Part shown: positions 27,169 through 36,598 of the stretch, piece by piece | How positions within the stretch are numbered: position 1 is the stretch's first letter | Layout of the letters: each line of letters starts with the position of its first letter | DNA from: JBBPYC01 sp965218765 | GTDB taxonomy: Bacteria > Pseudomonadota > Gammaproteobacteria > Burkholderiales > Burkholderiaceae_C | Assembly (NCBI GenBank): GCA_965218765.1 | Contig: CBDCLU010000002.1 | Span: 248,001 to 312,000, forward strand | Direction: 5' to 3' | Length of the DNA stretch: 64,000 bases | Translations under genes and position numbers: made by a program | The notes under the pieces: model-generated | Seen by the model: the letters and a program-made list of their open reading frames with translations, nothing else | Told to the model about the DNA's origin: nothing | Database searches by the model: none

Positions 27169-27882
27169 ATGCCCTTCATCCGCTACGTCCTCACCGCTGC
27201 CGTGTGTACCGCCAGCGTGGGTGCCGCGATCGCCCAGCCCAATGAGCCGCCGGCGCCGCGAAATGTTGTGCAGCTGTCGGCGACGGCATCGGTCGACGTG
27301 CGACAGGACCTGCTGACCATGGTGCTGGCGACCACGCGCGAGGGACTGGAGCCGGGGGCTGTGCAGGCCGAGCTGAAAACCACGCTGGACGCTGCTTTGA
27401 ACGCGGCGAAGCTGCAGGAAGCACCGGGCCAGCTTGACGTGCGCACCGGCAACTTCAGCCTCTATCCGAAGCAGAACAAGGATGGCCGCATCGCGAGCTG
27501 GCAGGGCCGAGCCGAACTGGTGCTCGAAGGACGCGACTTCGCACGCATCAGCGCGGTGGCCGGCCACATTCAGACCATGACGGTGAGCCAGAGCATGTTC
27601 GGCCTGAGCCGGGAGCAGCGCGCCAGCGCCGAGCGCGACGCGCAGCAGCAGGCCATCCGAAGTTTTCGCGACAAGAGCATTGAAATCGCTAAGGGCTTCG
27701 GCATGACCAGCGCGTCGGTTCGCGAAGTCAGCGTTCAAGCCAACGACCAGTACCCACCGCCGATCCTGCGTATGCGCAGCATCGCAGCCCCGGCGGCAAT
27801 GTCCGCGGACGCGCCCGTTCCGGTGGAAGCCGGCAACAGCACAGTGACGGTGACGGTACAAGGCAGCGTGCAGCTGAACTGA
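27169..27882 (+). CDS. SIMPL (DUF541) domain periplasmic protein
   Basis: A 237-residue secreted protein: Sec signal to about AAIAQ, then a SIMPL domain (VVQLSATASVDVRQDLLTMV, the LYPKQNKDGRIASWQGRAEL region, and the C-terminal VTVTVQGSVQLN). Family members such as YggE-like proteins are linked to oxidative stress but have no defined biochemical role. ATG 27169 gives a normal signal peptide; an in-frame ATG at 27127 would add a polar extension. Confidence 0.82.
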   Translation: MPFIRYVLTAAVCTASVGAAIAQPNEPPAPRNVVQLSATASVDVRQDLLTMVLATTREGLEPGAVQAELKTTLDAALNAAKLQEAPGQLDVRTGNFSLYPKQNKDGRIASWQGRAELVLEGRDFARISAVAGHIQTMTVSQSMFGLSREQRASAERDAQQQAIRSFRDKSIEIAKGFGMTSASVREVSVQANDQYPPPILRMRSIAAPAAMSADAPVPVEAGNSTVTVTVQGSVQLN

Positions 27883-27990
27883 AGACGCACATCAGGGGCC
27901 AGACAACTGCGGGCGCCGGGATTGCCCACTATCGATCAATGGAGCCGCTTCGGCGGCTGAGCTTCAATTGTCCAAGGAGAAAAAACGACC

Positions 27991-28221
27991 ATGAGCGGAT
28001 CAACTTCAATTGGCAACGGCCCGCAAGGGGGCGTCCGGCCCAGCGAATCGCCGGACGACAAATCCACCTTGTCGCCAGGCGACGAAGCATTGCCCGGAAC
28101 GATTGGCAGCGCAGAGGACGTCTGCCGTTGCTGCGGCGGGTCGGGCAAGATGCCGGACGGCAGCGAATGCAGGGATTGCAGCGGCACCGGCAAAGTCACG
28201 GTGGAGCTGGGCGGCGGCTGA
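27991..28221 (+). CDS. Small protein with DnaJ-type CxxCxGxG zinc motifs
   Basis: A 76-residue protein. The first 42 residues are polar and probably disordered; residues about 45-70 contain two cysteine motifs, CRCCGGSGK and CRDCSGTGK, spaced as one zinc-binding unit of the DnaJ cysteine-rich domain. An AAGGAG lies about 10 bases before the ATG, supporting translation. No J-domain or other DnaJ part is present. It may bind zinc and an unfolded or partner protein; function unknown. It lies directly before tRNA-Ser on the opposite strand. Confidence 0.72.
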   Translation: MSGSTSIGNGPQGGVRPSESPDDKSTLSPGDEALPGTIGSAEDVCRCCGGSGKMPDGSECRDCSGTGKVTVELGGG

Positions 28222-28245
28222 ATGTGCGCGGCAGCGCTCAGGTGC

Positions 28246-28335
28246 TGGCGGAGGGGGCGGGATTCGAACCCGCGGTGGGGATTAGCCCACACACGCTTTC
28301 CAGGCGTGCGACTTAAACCGCTCATCCACCCCTCC
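28246..28335 (-). tRNA. tRNA-Ser (anticodon GGA)
   Basis: On the minus strand the 90-base sequence folds as a class II tRNA: acceptor GGAGGGG pairs with CCCCTCC, the anticodon stem CACGC/GCGTG closes the loop CTGGAAA with anticodon GGA, a long variable arm follows, the T-loop is GGTTCGAATCC, and the 3' CCA is encoded. The anticodon reads UCC and UCU serine codons. Confidence 0.97.
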
Positions 28336-28417
28336 GAAGCGCCGCGCGCGATTCTATCAGCGGGGTATGGCGCGCCGGGCCACACGCTCGGCACACTATC
28401 GTTTTGCCAGCGGTGGC

Positions 28418-29059
28418 TTACCAGCGCAGCAGACGCGGGCCCGCCAGCGCGCCGAGCAGCGCACTCAACCCGATGCCGAGGACATACCAAACCGCAAGGA
28501 ACGGTGCCGAGTTCTCCGGGCAATGGAGCGCGTAGACCGCAGCGCCGGCGCCGCCTGCCATGATTCCGGCTGTCGCACCGGCCACTGCCGGACGCAGCGG
28601 CGCCAGTCCTTGCAGCGCCCAGATGCCGCCGATCCAGATCGGTAGCGCAAACATGACGATCAGCAGCGGACAGGTCCGCCAGGTATGGCCGAACAACAGC
28701 GCGGCCCGGACCGGCTCAAGCGCGCTGCCCCACTGCCAGGCGCCGACTGCCCAGACCAGCAGCACCGGCAGCAGCACACCAAGCCAGCGGCCACGCACCC
28801 GCACGCCGGGACGACCCAGCCGCTCGGCCACTGCAAGTCCGGCCGCTGCGAGCACCGCCGGAAACAGCACCTTGAGCCAGAACATGGGGTCGGGAAGCAC
28901 GGCATCCCAGTCGTGGCGAATGCCGAGCATCGCCAGCATGATCGCAAACGAAATGACCAGACCGACCGCCAAACCGAGCGCGAGCCGGTGCAATGCCGCG
29001 TGCGGCGGCACCGGCGCCACCTGATTCGCCAGCGCGCTGATCAGTGCATCGGTTTTCAT
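28418..29059 (-). CDS. NrsF-type (DUF1109) membrane anti-sigma factor
   Basis: A 213-residue protein with about six membrane helices. Its two cysteines in soluble loops, Cys130 (TWRTCPLL) and Cys180 (HCPEN), match by position the pair that I recall as conserved and needed for signal sensing in Caulobacter NrsF. It would hold the adjacent ECF sigma factor at the membrane until oxidant or metal stress. Its ATG overlaps the sigma gene stop by four bases. The usual neighbours of such loci (DUF2282, DUF692) are absent here. Confidence 0.85.
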   Translation of the reverse strand: MKTDALISALANQVAPVPPHAALHRLALGLAVGLVISFAIMLAMLGIRHDWDAVLPDPMFWLKVLFPAVLAAAGLAVAERLGRPGVRVRGRWLGVLLPVLLVWAVGAWQWGSALEPVRAALLFGHTWRTCPLLIVMFALPIWIGGIWALQGLAPLRPAVAGATAGIMAGGAGAAVYALHCPENSAPFLAVWYVLGIGLSALLGALAGPRLLRW

Positions 29060-29643
29060 CGGACGCTGCGCTGCTGGACGCGCGCGGCCAGCGCCTTGAG
29101 GCCGCGGTGCACACCGACCTTGATGGCCGATTCGGACATGCCGGTGGCGCGTGCCGCTTCGGCCACGGACAGGCCCTCGATCTTGACGTGCTGGATCGGC
29201 AGCCGATGACGGTCCGGCAGCGTGGCGAGAAGCCCTTGCAGGTCGCGTCTGGCGTCGCTCGCATCCGTTGCCACGTGCGCGAACACGGCCAGCTCGTCAT
29301 CGAGGGGCTCCTGCAGCGCTTCGCGGCCGGATTTCGCACGCAACAAATCGATCACCTTGTAGCGTGCGATCGCATGCACCCAGGCCGTCAGCGGCTGGTC
29401 AGTCTGGTAGGTATGGCGTTGGTTGTGCATGGCAAGCAGACAGTCCTGGACCACATCTTCCACATCGTCCGGCCAGCCGAACAAGCGCCGGCGCACAAAC
29501 GCGCGCAGATGGGTGCTCAGTCGCTGCAGGAACTGCCGGTAGGCCAGCGCGTCGCCGGCCTGGCCGCGCACGAACAAGGCGTGCAGCGCGGCTTCCGTCT
29601 CCCGCAGCCTTCGCAGGCTGTCGCTGTCTGTTGTTCGATTCAT
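29056..29643 (-). CDS. ECF-family RNA polymerase sigma factor
   Basis: A 195-residue ECF sigma with region 2 (FVRRRLFGWPDDVEDVVQDCLLAMH, QPLTAWVHAIARYKVIDLLR) and region 4 (LLATLPDRHRLPIQHVKIEGLSVAEAARATGMSESAIKVGVHRGLKAL). It is co-translated with an NrsF-type anti-sigma (ATGA overlap), the arrangement of SigF/EcfF stress sigma factors. No clear autoregulatory promoter could be placed upstream. Confidence 0.93.
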   Translation of the reverse strand: MNRTTDSDSLRRLRETEAALHALFVRGQAGDALAYRQFLQRLSTHLRAFVRRRLFGWPDDVEDVVQDCLLAMHNQRHTYQTDQPLTAWVHAIARYKVIDLLRAKSGREALQEPLDDELAVFAHVATDASDARRDLQGLLATLPDRHRLPIQHVKIEGLSVAEAARATGMSESAIKVGVHRGLKALAARVQQRSVR

Positions 29644-29911
29644 GCAAGCGTGAAGTTACAGCTTCAGTTGGGGTGCGGCAGCAAGGCCGCCGTCCAATCC
29701 GGGGCGGATGCCTGGCATTGAAGCATGACTCGTCGGTCCACCGAGACGCAGCGGGCGAGATAAGTCAGTCCGCGAACACATTGCCTGGGCGTCGGCAGCC
29801 GATGCCGGCTGCAGTCTGGTCACCGGCGGCTTCGGCTGCACCGATGGCCGGGAAGTCCGTACACTTCGCGCCTTCGTCTGCACCGCCAACGCCGGCCCTG
29901 GGAGGCTCGCC

Positions 29912-32203
29912 ATGAAATTCCGCTTTCCGATCGTCATCATCGACGAAGACTTTCGCTCAGAGAACACATCCGGCCTGGGCATCCGCGCGCTCGCCACCGC
30001 GATCGAGGCGGAGGGCTGGGAAGTGCTGGGTGCGACCAGCTACGGCGACCTCTCCCAGTTCGCGCAACAGCAAAGCCGCGCGGCCGCGTTCATCCTGTCG
30101 GTCGACGACGAGGAGTTCTCGGCTGGCCCGGACCTAGATCCGGTGGTGCTGAACCTGCGCAACTTCATCCAGGAAGTGCGCCGCAAGAACGCCGACGTGC
30201 CGATCTATGTCTATGGCGAGACCAAGACCTCGCGCCATATCCCGAACGACGTGCTGCGCGAGCTGCACGGCTTCATTCACATGTTTGAGGACACGCCGGA
30301 GTTCGTCGCGCGCCACATCATCCGCGAGGCCAAAAGCTACCTGGAAGGCATTCAGCCGCCGTTCTTCCGTGCGCTGCTCGACTATGCGGAAGACGGCTCG
30401 TATTCGTGGCACTGCCCGGGGCATTCGGGCGGCGTCGCGTTTCTCAAAAGTCCGATCGGCCAGATGTTCCACCAGTTCTTCGGCGAGAACATGCTGCGCG
30501 CCGACGTCTGCAACGCGGTGGAGGAGTTGGGTCAGTTGCTCGATCACGACGGCGCGATCGGCGAGAGTGAACGCAACGCCGCGCGCATCTTCAACGCCGA
30601 CTATTGTTACTTCGTGACGAACGGCACCAGCACCAGCAACAAGATGGTCTGGCACCACACGGTGGCCGCCGGCGACGTGGTGGTGGTGGACCGCAACTGC
30701 CACAAGTCGATCCTGCACAGCATCATCATCACGGGCGCGATTCCGGTGTTCATGAAGCCGACGCGCAACCACTTCGGCATCATCGGCCCGATCCCGAAGT
30801 CCGAGTTCGAGCCGGCGTCGATCCGCGCCAAGATCCGTGCGAACCCGCTTCTGAAGCACCTCGATGCGGACATCGTGAAACCGCGCCTGATGACGCTCAC
30901 GCAGTCCACCTACGACGGCGTGCTCTACAACACCGAAACCATCAAAGGCATGCTCGACGGCTGGGTCGAGGCGCTGCATTTCGACGAAGCCTGGCTGCCG
31001 CACGCGGCGTTCCATCCGTTCTACGGCGCCTATCACGCGATGGGCAAGAAGCGCGCACGGCCGAAACATGCGCTGGTCTATGCGACCCAGTCGAGCCACA
31101 AGCTGCTCGCGGGCATCAGTCAGGCCAGCCAGGTGCTCGTGCAGGACGCGCAACAGCGCAAGCTCGATCCGCACCTGTTCAACGAGGCGTACCTGATGCA
31201 CACCAGCACGAGTCCGCAGTATTCGATCATCGCGAGCTGCGACGTGTCGGCTGCGATGATGGAGCCGCCCGGCGGCACCGCGCTGGTCGAGGAAAGCATC
31301 GCCGAGGCGATCGACTTCCGCCGTGCGATGCGGAAAGTCCAGGACGAGTACGGCCGTGACGAGTGGTGGTTCAAGGTCTGGGGACCGGAAAAGCTGGTCG
31401 AAGAGGGGATCGGCCGGTCGGACGCCTGGATGCTCAAGGGCGAATCGCGCAACGCGAAAAACGGCGAGAACCGCGCGCGCAATTGGCACGGCTTCGGCGA
31501 CCTGGCCGACGGTTTCAACATGCTGGACCCGATCAAGGCGACCATCGTGACGCCGGGGCTCGATCTGAACGGCAAGTTCGCAAAAACCGGCATCCCGGCA
31601 TCCATCGTCACCAAGTTCCTCGCCGAGCACGGCGTGATCGTCGAGAAGACCGGCCTCTACAGCTTCTTCATCCTGTTCACGATCGGCATCACGAAAGGCC
31701 GCTGGAACACCTTGCTGACCGCGCTGCAGCAGTTCAAGGACGACTATGCGCGAAATCAGCCGATGTGGCGCATCCTTCCCGAGTTCTGCCAGACCCACAA
31801 GCGCTACGAGCGCATGGGTCTGGCCGACCTGTGCCAGCATGTGCATCAGCTCTACGCCAAGTACGACATCGCGCGGCTGACCACCGAGATGTACTTGAGC
31901 GACCTGACGCCTGCCATGAAGCCGAGCGACGCGTTCGCCCACATCGCGCACCGCAGCACCGAGCGCGTCGAGATCGATCATCTGGAAGGCCGCGTCACGA
32001 CGAGCCTGGTCACGCCGTACCCGCCCGGCATCCCGCTGCTGGTGCCCGGCGAGGTGTTCAACCGCCAGATCGTGGATTACCTCAAGTTTGCGCGGGAGCT
32101 GTCCGAGAAGGCGCCAGGGTTCGAGACCGACATTCACGGATTGGTGGAGCTTTCGGACGACGATGGCAGGAAGCGTTACTTCGCGGACTGCGTGCGGGCT
32201 TGA
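29912..32203 (+). CDS. Orn/Lys/Arg decarboxylase, group III PLP enzyme
   Basis: A 763-residue inducible-type basic amino-acid decarboxylase (the family of AdiA, CadA, SpeC). It starts with a receiver-like wing domain (IVIIDEDFRSENTSGLG), then the PLP core: WHCPGHSGGVAFLKSP, FVTNGTSTSNKM, HFDEAWLPHAAF, and the Schiff-base Lys397 in TQSSHKLLAG. It consumes a proton and makes a polyamine or cadaverine/agmatine, serving acid resistance or polyamine supply. Which amino acid is used is not certain from motifs. GGAGG lies about 6 bases before the ATG. No antiporter gene is adjacent. Confidence 0.9.
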   Translation: MKFRFPIVIIDEDFRSENTSGLGIRALATAIEAEGWEVLGATSYGDLSQFAQQQSRAAAFILSVDDEEFSAGPDLDPVVLNLRNFIQEVRRKNADVPIYVYGETKTSRHIPNDVLRELHGFIHMFEDTPEFVARHIIREAKSYLEGIQPPFFRALLDYAEDGSYSWHCPGHSGGVAFLKSPIGQMFHQFFGENMLRADVCNAVEELGQLLDHDGAIGESERNAARIFNADYCYFVTNGTSTSNKMVWHHTVAAGDVVVVDRNCHKSILHSIIITGAIPVFMKPTRNHFGIIGPIPKSEFEPASIRAKIRANPLLKHLDADIVKPRLMTLTQSTYDGVLYNTETIKGMLDGWVEALHFDEAWLPHAAFHPFYGAYHAMGKKRARPKHALVYATQSSHKLLAGISQASQVLVQDAQQRKLDPHLFNEAYLMHTSTSPQYSIIASCDVSAAMMEPPGGTALVEESIAEAIDFRRAMRKVQDEYGRDEWWFKVWGPEKLVEEGIGRSDAWMLKGESRNAKNGENRARNWHGFGDLADGFNMLDPIKATIVTPGLDLNGKFAKTGIPASIVTKFLAEHGVIVEKTGLYSFFILFTIGITKGRWNTLLTALQQFKDDYARNQPMWRILPEFCQTHKRYERMGLADLCQHVHQLYAKYDIARLTTEMYLSDLTPAMKPSDAFAHIAHRSTERVEIDHLEGRVTTSLVTPYPPGIPLLVPGEVFNRQIVDYLKFARELSEKAPGFETDIHGLVELSDDDGRKRYFADCVRA

Positions 32204-32851
32204 CCGGATGGCGGCGCGTTGGTGGCGGATACCCGAGTGTCGGCGCCCGGGCCAATGAATCGATGCAACGTCAGCCGCTCTCGTTGGTGTCAATCCCCTG
32301 ACAGATCCACCGCACCTGAGTAGCATTCTGCTTGGCAGGGGCCGGCATGCCGCGTCACTTGGTGTTTCCAGCCACGCGTTCTTCATGCATGTGCAAATGG
32401 CGCCGGTGGAAGGACTGAGGTTATGTCTTGCATACGTCGTTTCGTTGGCGTCGATCGAGAACCAGCCGAACGTACGGGGAGTAGCACTACCAAATGGACA
32501 CCGCGCGAACGATGGCAATCGCCAAGTGGACGGCGGTGCAGAGCCGGCAGGCGCCGGGTGACCAGATGGACAAGGGTGGGGTGCAGATGGCGCCGGTTTT
32601 CCGGGTGGCTCGGACGCAGGGGCGGTTTCGTTAAATATGCAGGTGTTGGGGCCGATTGCCGATGGCATGGGTGCGGTTGCACGCCTAAACTGACGCGCCT
32701 CGGAGGTTGCCAGGCCGGCAGCTTGCAGCGGGCGGGGGCAGCGGAATTCCCCGCTTGACGGCCCGCAGCAAGAGATGCCATCCAGGTTTGCTGCATTCGA
32801 CGCGGACCACAGCGCGTCCTTGCCGAGTTGGCGGTTTACCCCAAGAAATCC
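32204..32851. other. 648-base stretch without a supported gene
   Basis: Between the decarboxylase and the GGDEF-EAL gene I find only short frames with poor, Arg/Trp-rich translations (for example 32423-32758) and no recognisable RNA gene, terminator or repeat. The promoter of the GGDEF-EAL gene should lie in its right-hand part. Confidence 0.5.
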
Positions 32852-35539
32852 ATGCTCACTGAAGTTGTCGAAGGGCTGGTTTTGGCGTTGGCGCTTTGCT
32901 TCATGTACGGCGCCACGATTCGGGCGCTGCCTTGTCAGGGACTGACCAGGCAGGTAGCCGCAGGCCTGTTGTTCGGTGCTTTTTGCGTGCTGGACATGCT
33001 TGGCCCGGCGACGCCCCGGCCGGGATTGTTATTCGACGGCCGCGTTGTGGTGCTGAGCATGGCTGCGCTGTTTGGCGGCCCGTTGGCGGGCAGCATCGCC
33101 CTGGTCATGGCCGCAGTCTGGCATTGGAGAACCGAGGGGCCGGGCGCCTTGCCGAGCGTTGCGTTGATGGCGGTCTCCGTTGCCCTGGGGCTGCTCCTTC
33201 GCCAAGTGCGGTTGCGTAGGCGCTTGCAGATCGGCTTTCCAATGCTGCTGGTGTTGGGGGTCTTGTTGCACCTGACGGTGCTTGCCAGTCATGTCTTCCT
33301 GCTTTCACAGGACGCACGGCACGATCACTTCACCAACGGTGGCGTGGCCGATCTGCTGGTCTTCTTGACAGGTACGGTGTTGCTCGGACTGCTGCTGCGC
33401 GCTGTGGAAAGCCGGGCGGTGACCGAACAGGCACTGACCGACAGCTCGGCGCGCCTGCAGGCCATTGCCAGCAGCATGCCCGGCGTGCTGGTGTTGCTGG
33501 ATGCGCGCGGCGTCTGTGTGGAAACGCTGTCAGCCCGCTCGCCGTCTCAGGGTCTGCCGCCGGCCGGGCCCGGGTTGGGCCAGCGCATGCAGGACCTGCT
33601 GACGGCAGAGGCGGCTCAACGCATGACGGAGCTCATTGAACAAGCACTTGCCAGCGGCCAGCCGCAAAGCCTGGACTATCGATTGGAGACCGCTTCGGGA
33701 ACGCGCCATTGGGAGGGCCGGCTGCAGTCGCTGAACACCTCTGCACCGGGGCGGGCCGCCCTGCTTTTTCTTGCGCGCGACATCACCGGGCAACGTCCAG
33801 ATGACAGCGCCGCACGCGAGTCGGAACCGCGCTTTCGCTCGCTGCTGCGCGACCTGCCCTCGATTTCCGTGCAAGGCTATCTGGCCGATGGCACCACCAC
33901 CTACTGGAACCAGGCAGCCGAACAGCTTTATGGCTACACCCGACAAGAGGCCATCGGCCGCAACCTGCTCGATCTGATCATTCCTGCTTCCATGCACGAC
34001 GCGGTGCGTGGGGAAATGCAGGCGATGTTTGCCAGCGGCATCTCGATTCCGGCTGCAGAGGTCAGGCTGCAGCGCAAGGACGGCACGCTGGTCGATGTGT
34101 ATTCCAGCCATGCCTATGTGGCGATTGCGGGCCAGGCGCCAGAGATGTTCTGCATCGATATCGACATCTCGCGGCGCAAGTCGGCTGAAGAAGAGGCCCG
34201 CTACCTGGCGTTGTACGACGCGCTTACCCGGCTGCCCAACCGGCGCCTGCTGACCGACCGGCTGCAGCAGGTGATGGCCAGCAGCGAACGCTCTGGTCTG
34301 CAGGCGGCAGTGCTGTTTCTGGACCTGGACAACTTCAAGATCCTGAACGACAGCCGCGGCCACGCGGTGGGCGACCTGCTGCTGGTGGAGGTCGCCCACC
34401 GGTTGCAGGCGGGCGTGCGTGAGCATGACACCGTGGCGCGTCTCGGGGGTGATGAATTCGTCGTGGTGCTGCACAACCTCAGCAGCAACGAAAGCGAGGC
34501 CGCCTCACAGGTGCGCGCAGTTGGCGAGCAGATCGTGGCAGCGTTGCGCCAGCCCTACAACCTCAGCGGGCATCAGCAGCACATGACCGTCAGCATGGGT
34601 GCCACCTTGCTGCACGACCGGCAGGCCAGCATCGACGAAGTGCTCAAACAAGCCGACATGGCGATGTATCGCGCCAAGGATGCCGGCCGCAACACCTTGC
34701 GCTTTTTCGACCCCGACATGCAGGAAATCGTCAACCAGCGCGCGCTGCTGGAGACGCAGATGCACGACGGATTGCGAGACTCGCAGTTCGTGCTGTTCTA
34801 TCAGGCCCAGGTGAACAGCTGGGGGCACGTGACCGGCGCCGAGGCGCTGGTGCGCTGGCATCACCCGACCCTGGGACTGACAAGCCCGGCGCTGTTCATC
34901 AAGCTGGCGGAAGAAAGCGGCCTGATTCTGGAACTTGGTCGGTGGGCGATGCAAGACGCCATGCGTCAGCAGGCGCTGTGGCGCCGCGACCCCGCGCTGG
35001 CCCATCTGCGTCTGGCCATCAACGTCAGCGCACGCCAGTTCCGGCAGGAGCACTTCGTGGCCCAGGTGCTGCAACTGCTGGCCGACAGCGGAGCCGATGC
35101 GCAGTGCATCACGTTGGAACTGACCGAGAGTCTGCTGCTGCAGGACGTGGAGAACGTGATCGACACCATGCGCACGCTGAAGGCGCATGGCCTGGGATTT
35201 TCACTGGACGATTTCGGCACCGGCTATTCTTCGCTGAGCTACCTCAAGCGCCTGCCGCTTGATCAAATCAAAATCGATCAGGGTTTTGTGCGAGACGCGC
35301 TGTCCCATCCGAGCGACGCTGCCATTGCGCATGCGATCATCACGCTGGCTGACAAACTGGGCCTGGGCGTGATCGCCGAGGGCGTGGAGACGATCGAGCA
35401 ATACCAGTTTCTGGTCAGCCACCACTGCCGCGCGTTTCAGGGCTATTTGTTCGGTCGTCCCGAGCCGGTGCAAGCGCTGGAGCAGCGCATTCGCAGCAGC
35501 GATCCTGCAAGCGAACGTCTGGACGTGCATCGGGCCTGA
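32852..35539 (+). CDS. Membrane sensor with PAS, GGDEF and EAL domains
   Basis: An 895-residue cyclic-di-GMP enzyme. The first ~190 residues form a 5TM LytS-like sensor (LLFDGRVVVLSMAALFGG). Two PAS-like regions follow (about 200-310 and 330-450). The cyclase domain has RLGGDEF near 531 and an RxxD product-inhibition site (REHD) five residues before GGDEF. The phosphodiesterase domain is also complete: EALVRW near 667, NVSARQF, ELTES, DDFGTGYSSLSYL, KIDQGFV, GVIAEGVET. Both activities are therefore possible. ATG 32852 is preferred; an upstream TTG at 32828 would add eight polar residues. Confidence 0.92.
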   Translation: MLTEVVEGLVLALALCFMYGATIRALPCQGLTRQVAAGLLFGAFCVLDMLGPATPRPGLLFDGRVVVLSMAALFGGPLAGSIALVMAAVWHWRTEGPGALPSVALMAVSVALGLLLRQVRLRRRLQIGFPMLLVLGVLLHLTVLASHVFLLSQDARHDHFTNGGVADLLVFLTGTVLLGLLLRAVESRAVTEQALTDSSARLQAIASSMPGVLVLLDARGVCVETLSARSPSQGLPPAGPGLGQRMQDLLTAEAAQRMTELIEQALASGQPQSLDYRLETASGTRHWEGRLQSLNTSAPGRAALLFLARDITGQRPDDSAARESEPRFRSLLRDLPSISVQGYLADGTTTYWNQAAEQLYGYTRQEAIGRNLLDLIIPASMHDAVRGEMQAMFASGISIPAAEVRLQRKDGTLVDVYSSHAYVAIAGQAPEMFCIDIDISRRKSAEEEARYLALYDALTRLPNRRLLTDRLQQVMASSERSGLQAAVLFLDLDNFKILNDSRGHAVGDLLLVEVAHRLQAGVREHDTVARLGGDEFVVVLHNLSSNESEAASQVRAVGEQIVAALRQPYNLSGHQQHMTVSMGATLLHDRQASIDEVLKQADMAMYRAKDAGRNTLRFFDPDMQEIVNQRALLETQMHDGLRDSQFVLFYQAQVNSWGHVTGAEALVRWHHPTLGLTSPALFIKLAEESGLILELGRWAMQDAMRQQALWRRDPALAHLRLAINVSARQFRQEHFVAQVLQLLADSGADAQCITLELTESLLLQDVENVIDTMRTLKAHGLGFSLDDFGTGYSSLSYLKRLPLDQIKIDQGFVRDALSHPSDAAIAHAIITLADKLGLGVIAEGVETIEQYQFLVSHHCRAFQGYLFGRPEPVQALEQRIRSSDPASERLDVHRA

Positions 35540-35640
35540 AGCCGACCGGTCTGCCTGGGCATTCGACCGCAACAAGTCTTGATCGGGCTGCCCGCAATCG
35601 CCGTCATCTTTTCTTCCTGTCCCGCTCCATCCTGCTCGCC

Positions 35641-36006
35641 ATGCCCACCAATACCCTCAATGTGCTCGGAACGCCTCTTTTGGCCTGCTCGTTCGACCCG
35701 GTCACCGGCTACTTCCGCGACGGCTGCTGCCACACCGACGCGAGCGACCACGGCACCCACGTGGTCTGCGCAAGGGTCACGAAAGCGTTCTTGGAATTCT
35801 CCAAGGCACGGGGCAACGACCTGTCGACGCCGCGCCCCGAGTACCGCTTCGCCGGCCTGCAACCCGGCGACCGCTGGTGCCTCTGCGCGTTGCGCTGGCA
35901 GGAGGCCTACGAAGCCGGCGTGGCGCCGCCGGTGGTGCTGGAAAGTACGCTGGCCAAAGCGCTTGAAGTCACCAGTCTGGAGGCACTGCGGGCGCATGCG
36001 GCCTAG
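35641..36006 (+). CDS. DUF2237 family protein
   Basis: A 121-residue cytosolic protein with the full family pattern: NVLGTPLLACSFDPVTGYFRDGCC, DHGTHVVCARVT, FLEFSKARGNDLSTPRPEY, LQPGDRWCLCALRWQEAYEAG and PVVLESTLAKAL. Several conserved Cys and His residues suggest metal binding. Function unknown. Convergent with rluE. Confidence 0.85.
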   Translation: MPTNTLNVLGTPLLACSFDPVTGYFRDGCCHTDASDHGTHVVCARVTKAFLEFSKARGNDLSTPRPEYRFAGLQPGDRWCLCALRWQEAYEAGVAPPVVLESTLAKALEVTSLEALRAHAA

Positions 36007-36014
36007 CAAAACCG

Positions 36015-36575
36015 CTACGGTGCGACCCACGCCTCCCAACACCCGGGAGCGAGCCCGGCGAGCACATAGGGGCCGATCGCCACCCGAATGAGCCGCAGCG
36101 TCGGCAGCCCGATGGCCGCCGTCATGCGCCGCACCTGACGATTGCGGCCTTCACGGATCACGAGTTCCAGCCAGGCGGTCGGGATCGCCCGGCGCACCCG
36201 GATCGGCGTCTCCCGTGGCCAGACGTCCGGCGCCGGATCGAGCAGCCGCGCACGGGCCGGCAGCGTCATGCCGTCCTTGAGCGCGACGCCGCTGCGCAGT
36301 GCCGCCAATGCGCGCTCATCCGGCACGCCTTCCACCTGCACCCAGTACGATTTCTCCATCTTGAAGCGCGGATCGGCGATGCGCGCTTGCAGCCGGCCGT
36401 CGCTGGTCAGCAGCAGCAGCCCTTCGCTGTCCGCATCGAGCCGGCCGGCCACATACACGTCAGGCACGTCGATGAAATCCGCCAACCCGCGCCAGCGGCC
36501 TGCGGGGGTGAACTGGCTGAGCACGCCCCAGGGTTTGTGGAGGCGGATCAGGCGGGGGGTCAGGCCGCAGGACAT
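36015..36575 (-). CDS. rluE: 23S rRNA pseudouridine synthase, RluE type
   Basis: A 186-residue RsuA/RluB/E/F-group pseudouridine synthase without an S4 domain, like RluE, which modifies 23S rRNA at 2457 in E. coli. Catalytic Asp47 lies in GRLDADSEGLLLLT; other family parts are RLHKPWGVLSQFTPAG, KSYWVQVEGVP and REGRNRQVRRMTAAIG. The ATG at 36575 directly precedes the homology; an earlier in-frame start at 36662 would overlap into the spacer. Confidence 0.9.
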   Translation of the reverse strand: MSCGLTPRLIRLHKPWGVLSQFTPAGRWRGLADFIDVPDVYVAGRLDADSEGLLLLTSDGRLQARIADPRFKMEKSYWVQVEGVPDERALAALRSGVALKDGMTLPARARLLDPAPDVWPRETPIRVRRAIPTAWLELVIREGRNRQVRRMTAAIGLPTLRLIRVAIGPYVLAGLAPGCWEAWVAP

Positions 36576-36598
36576 GTAGCAGAAGCCGGACGCCGCAA

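Noticed and set aside
29650..29665. TGTAAC on the minus strand before the ECF sigma gene as a self-promoter -35
   Set aside because: It lies only about 15 bases from the start codon, too close for a promoter.
32423..32758. Possible 111-codon gene in the gap before the GGDEF-EAL gene
   Set aside because: Translation is Arg/Trp/Gly-biased as expected of random high-GC frames, with no ribosome site or family match.
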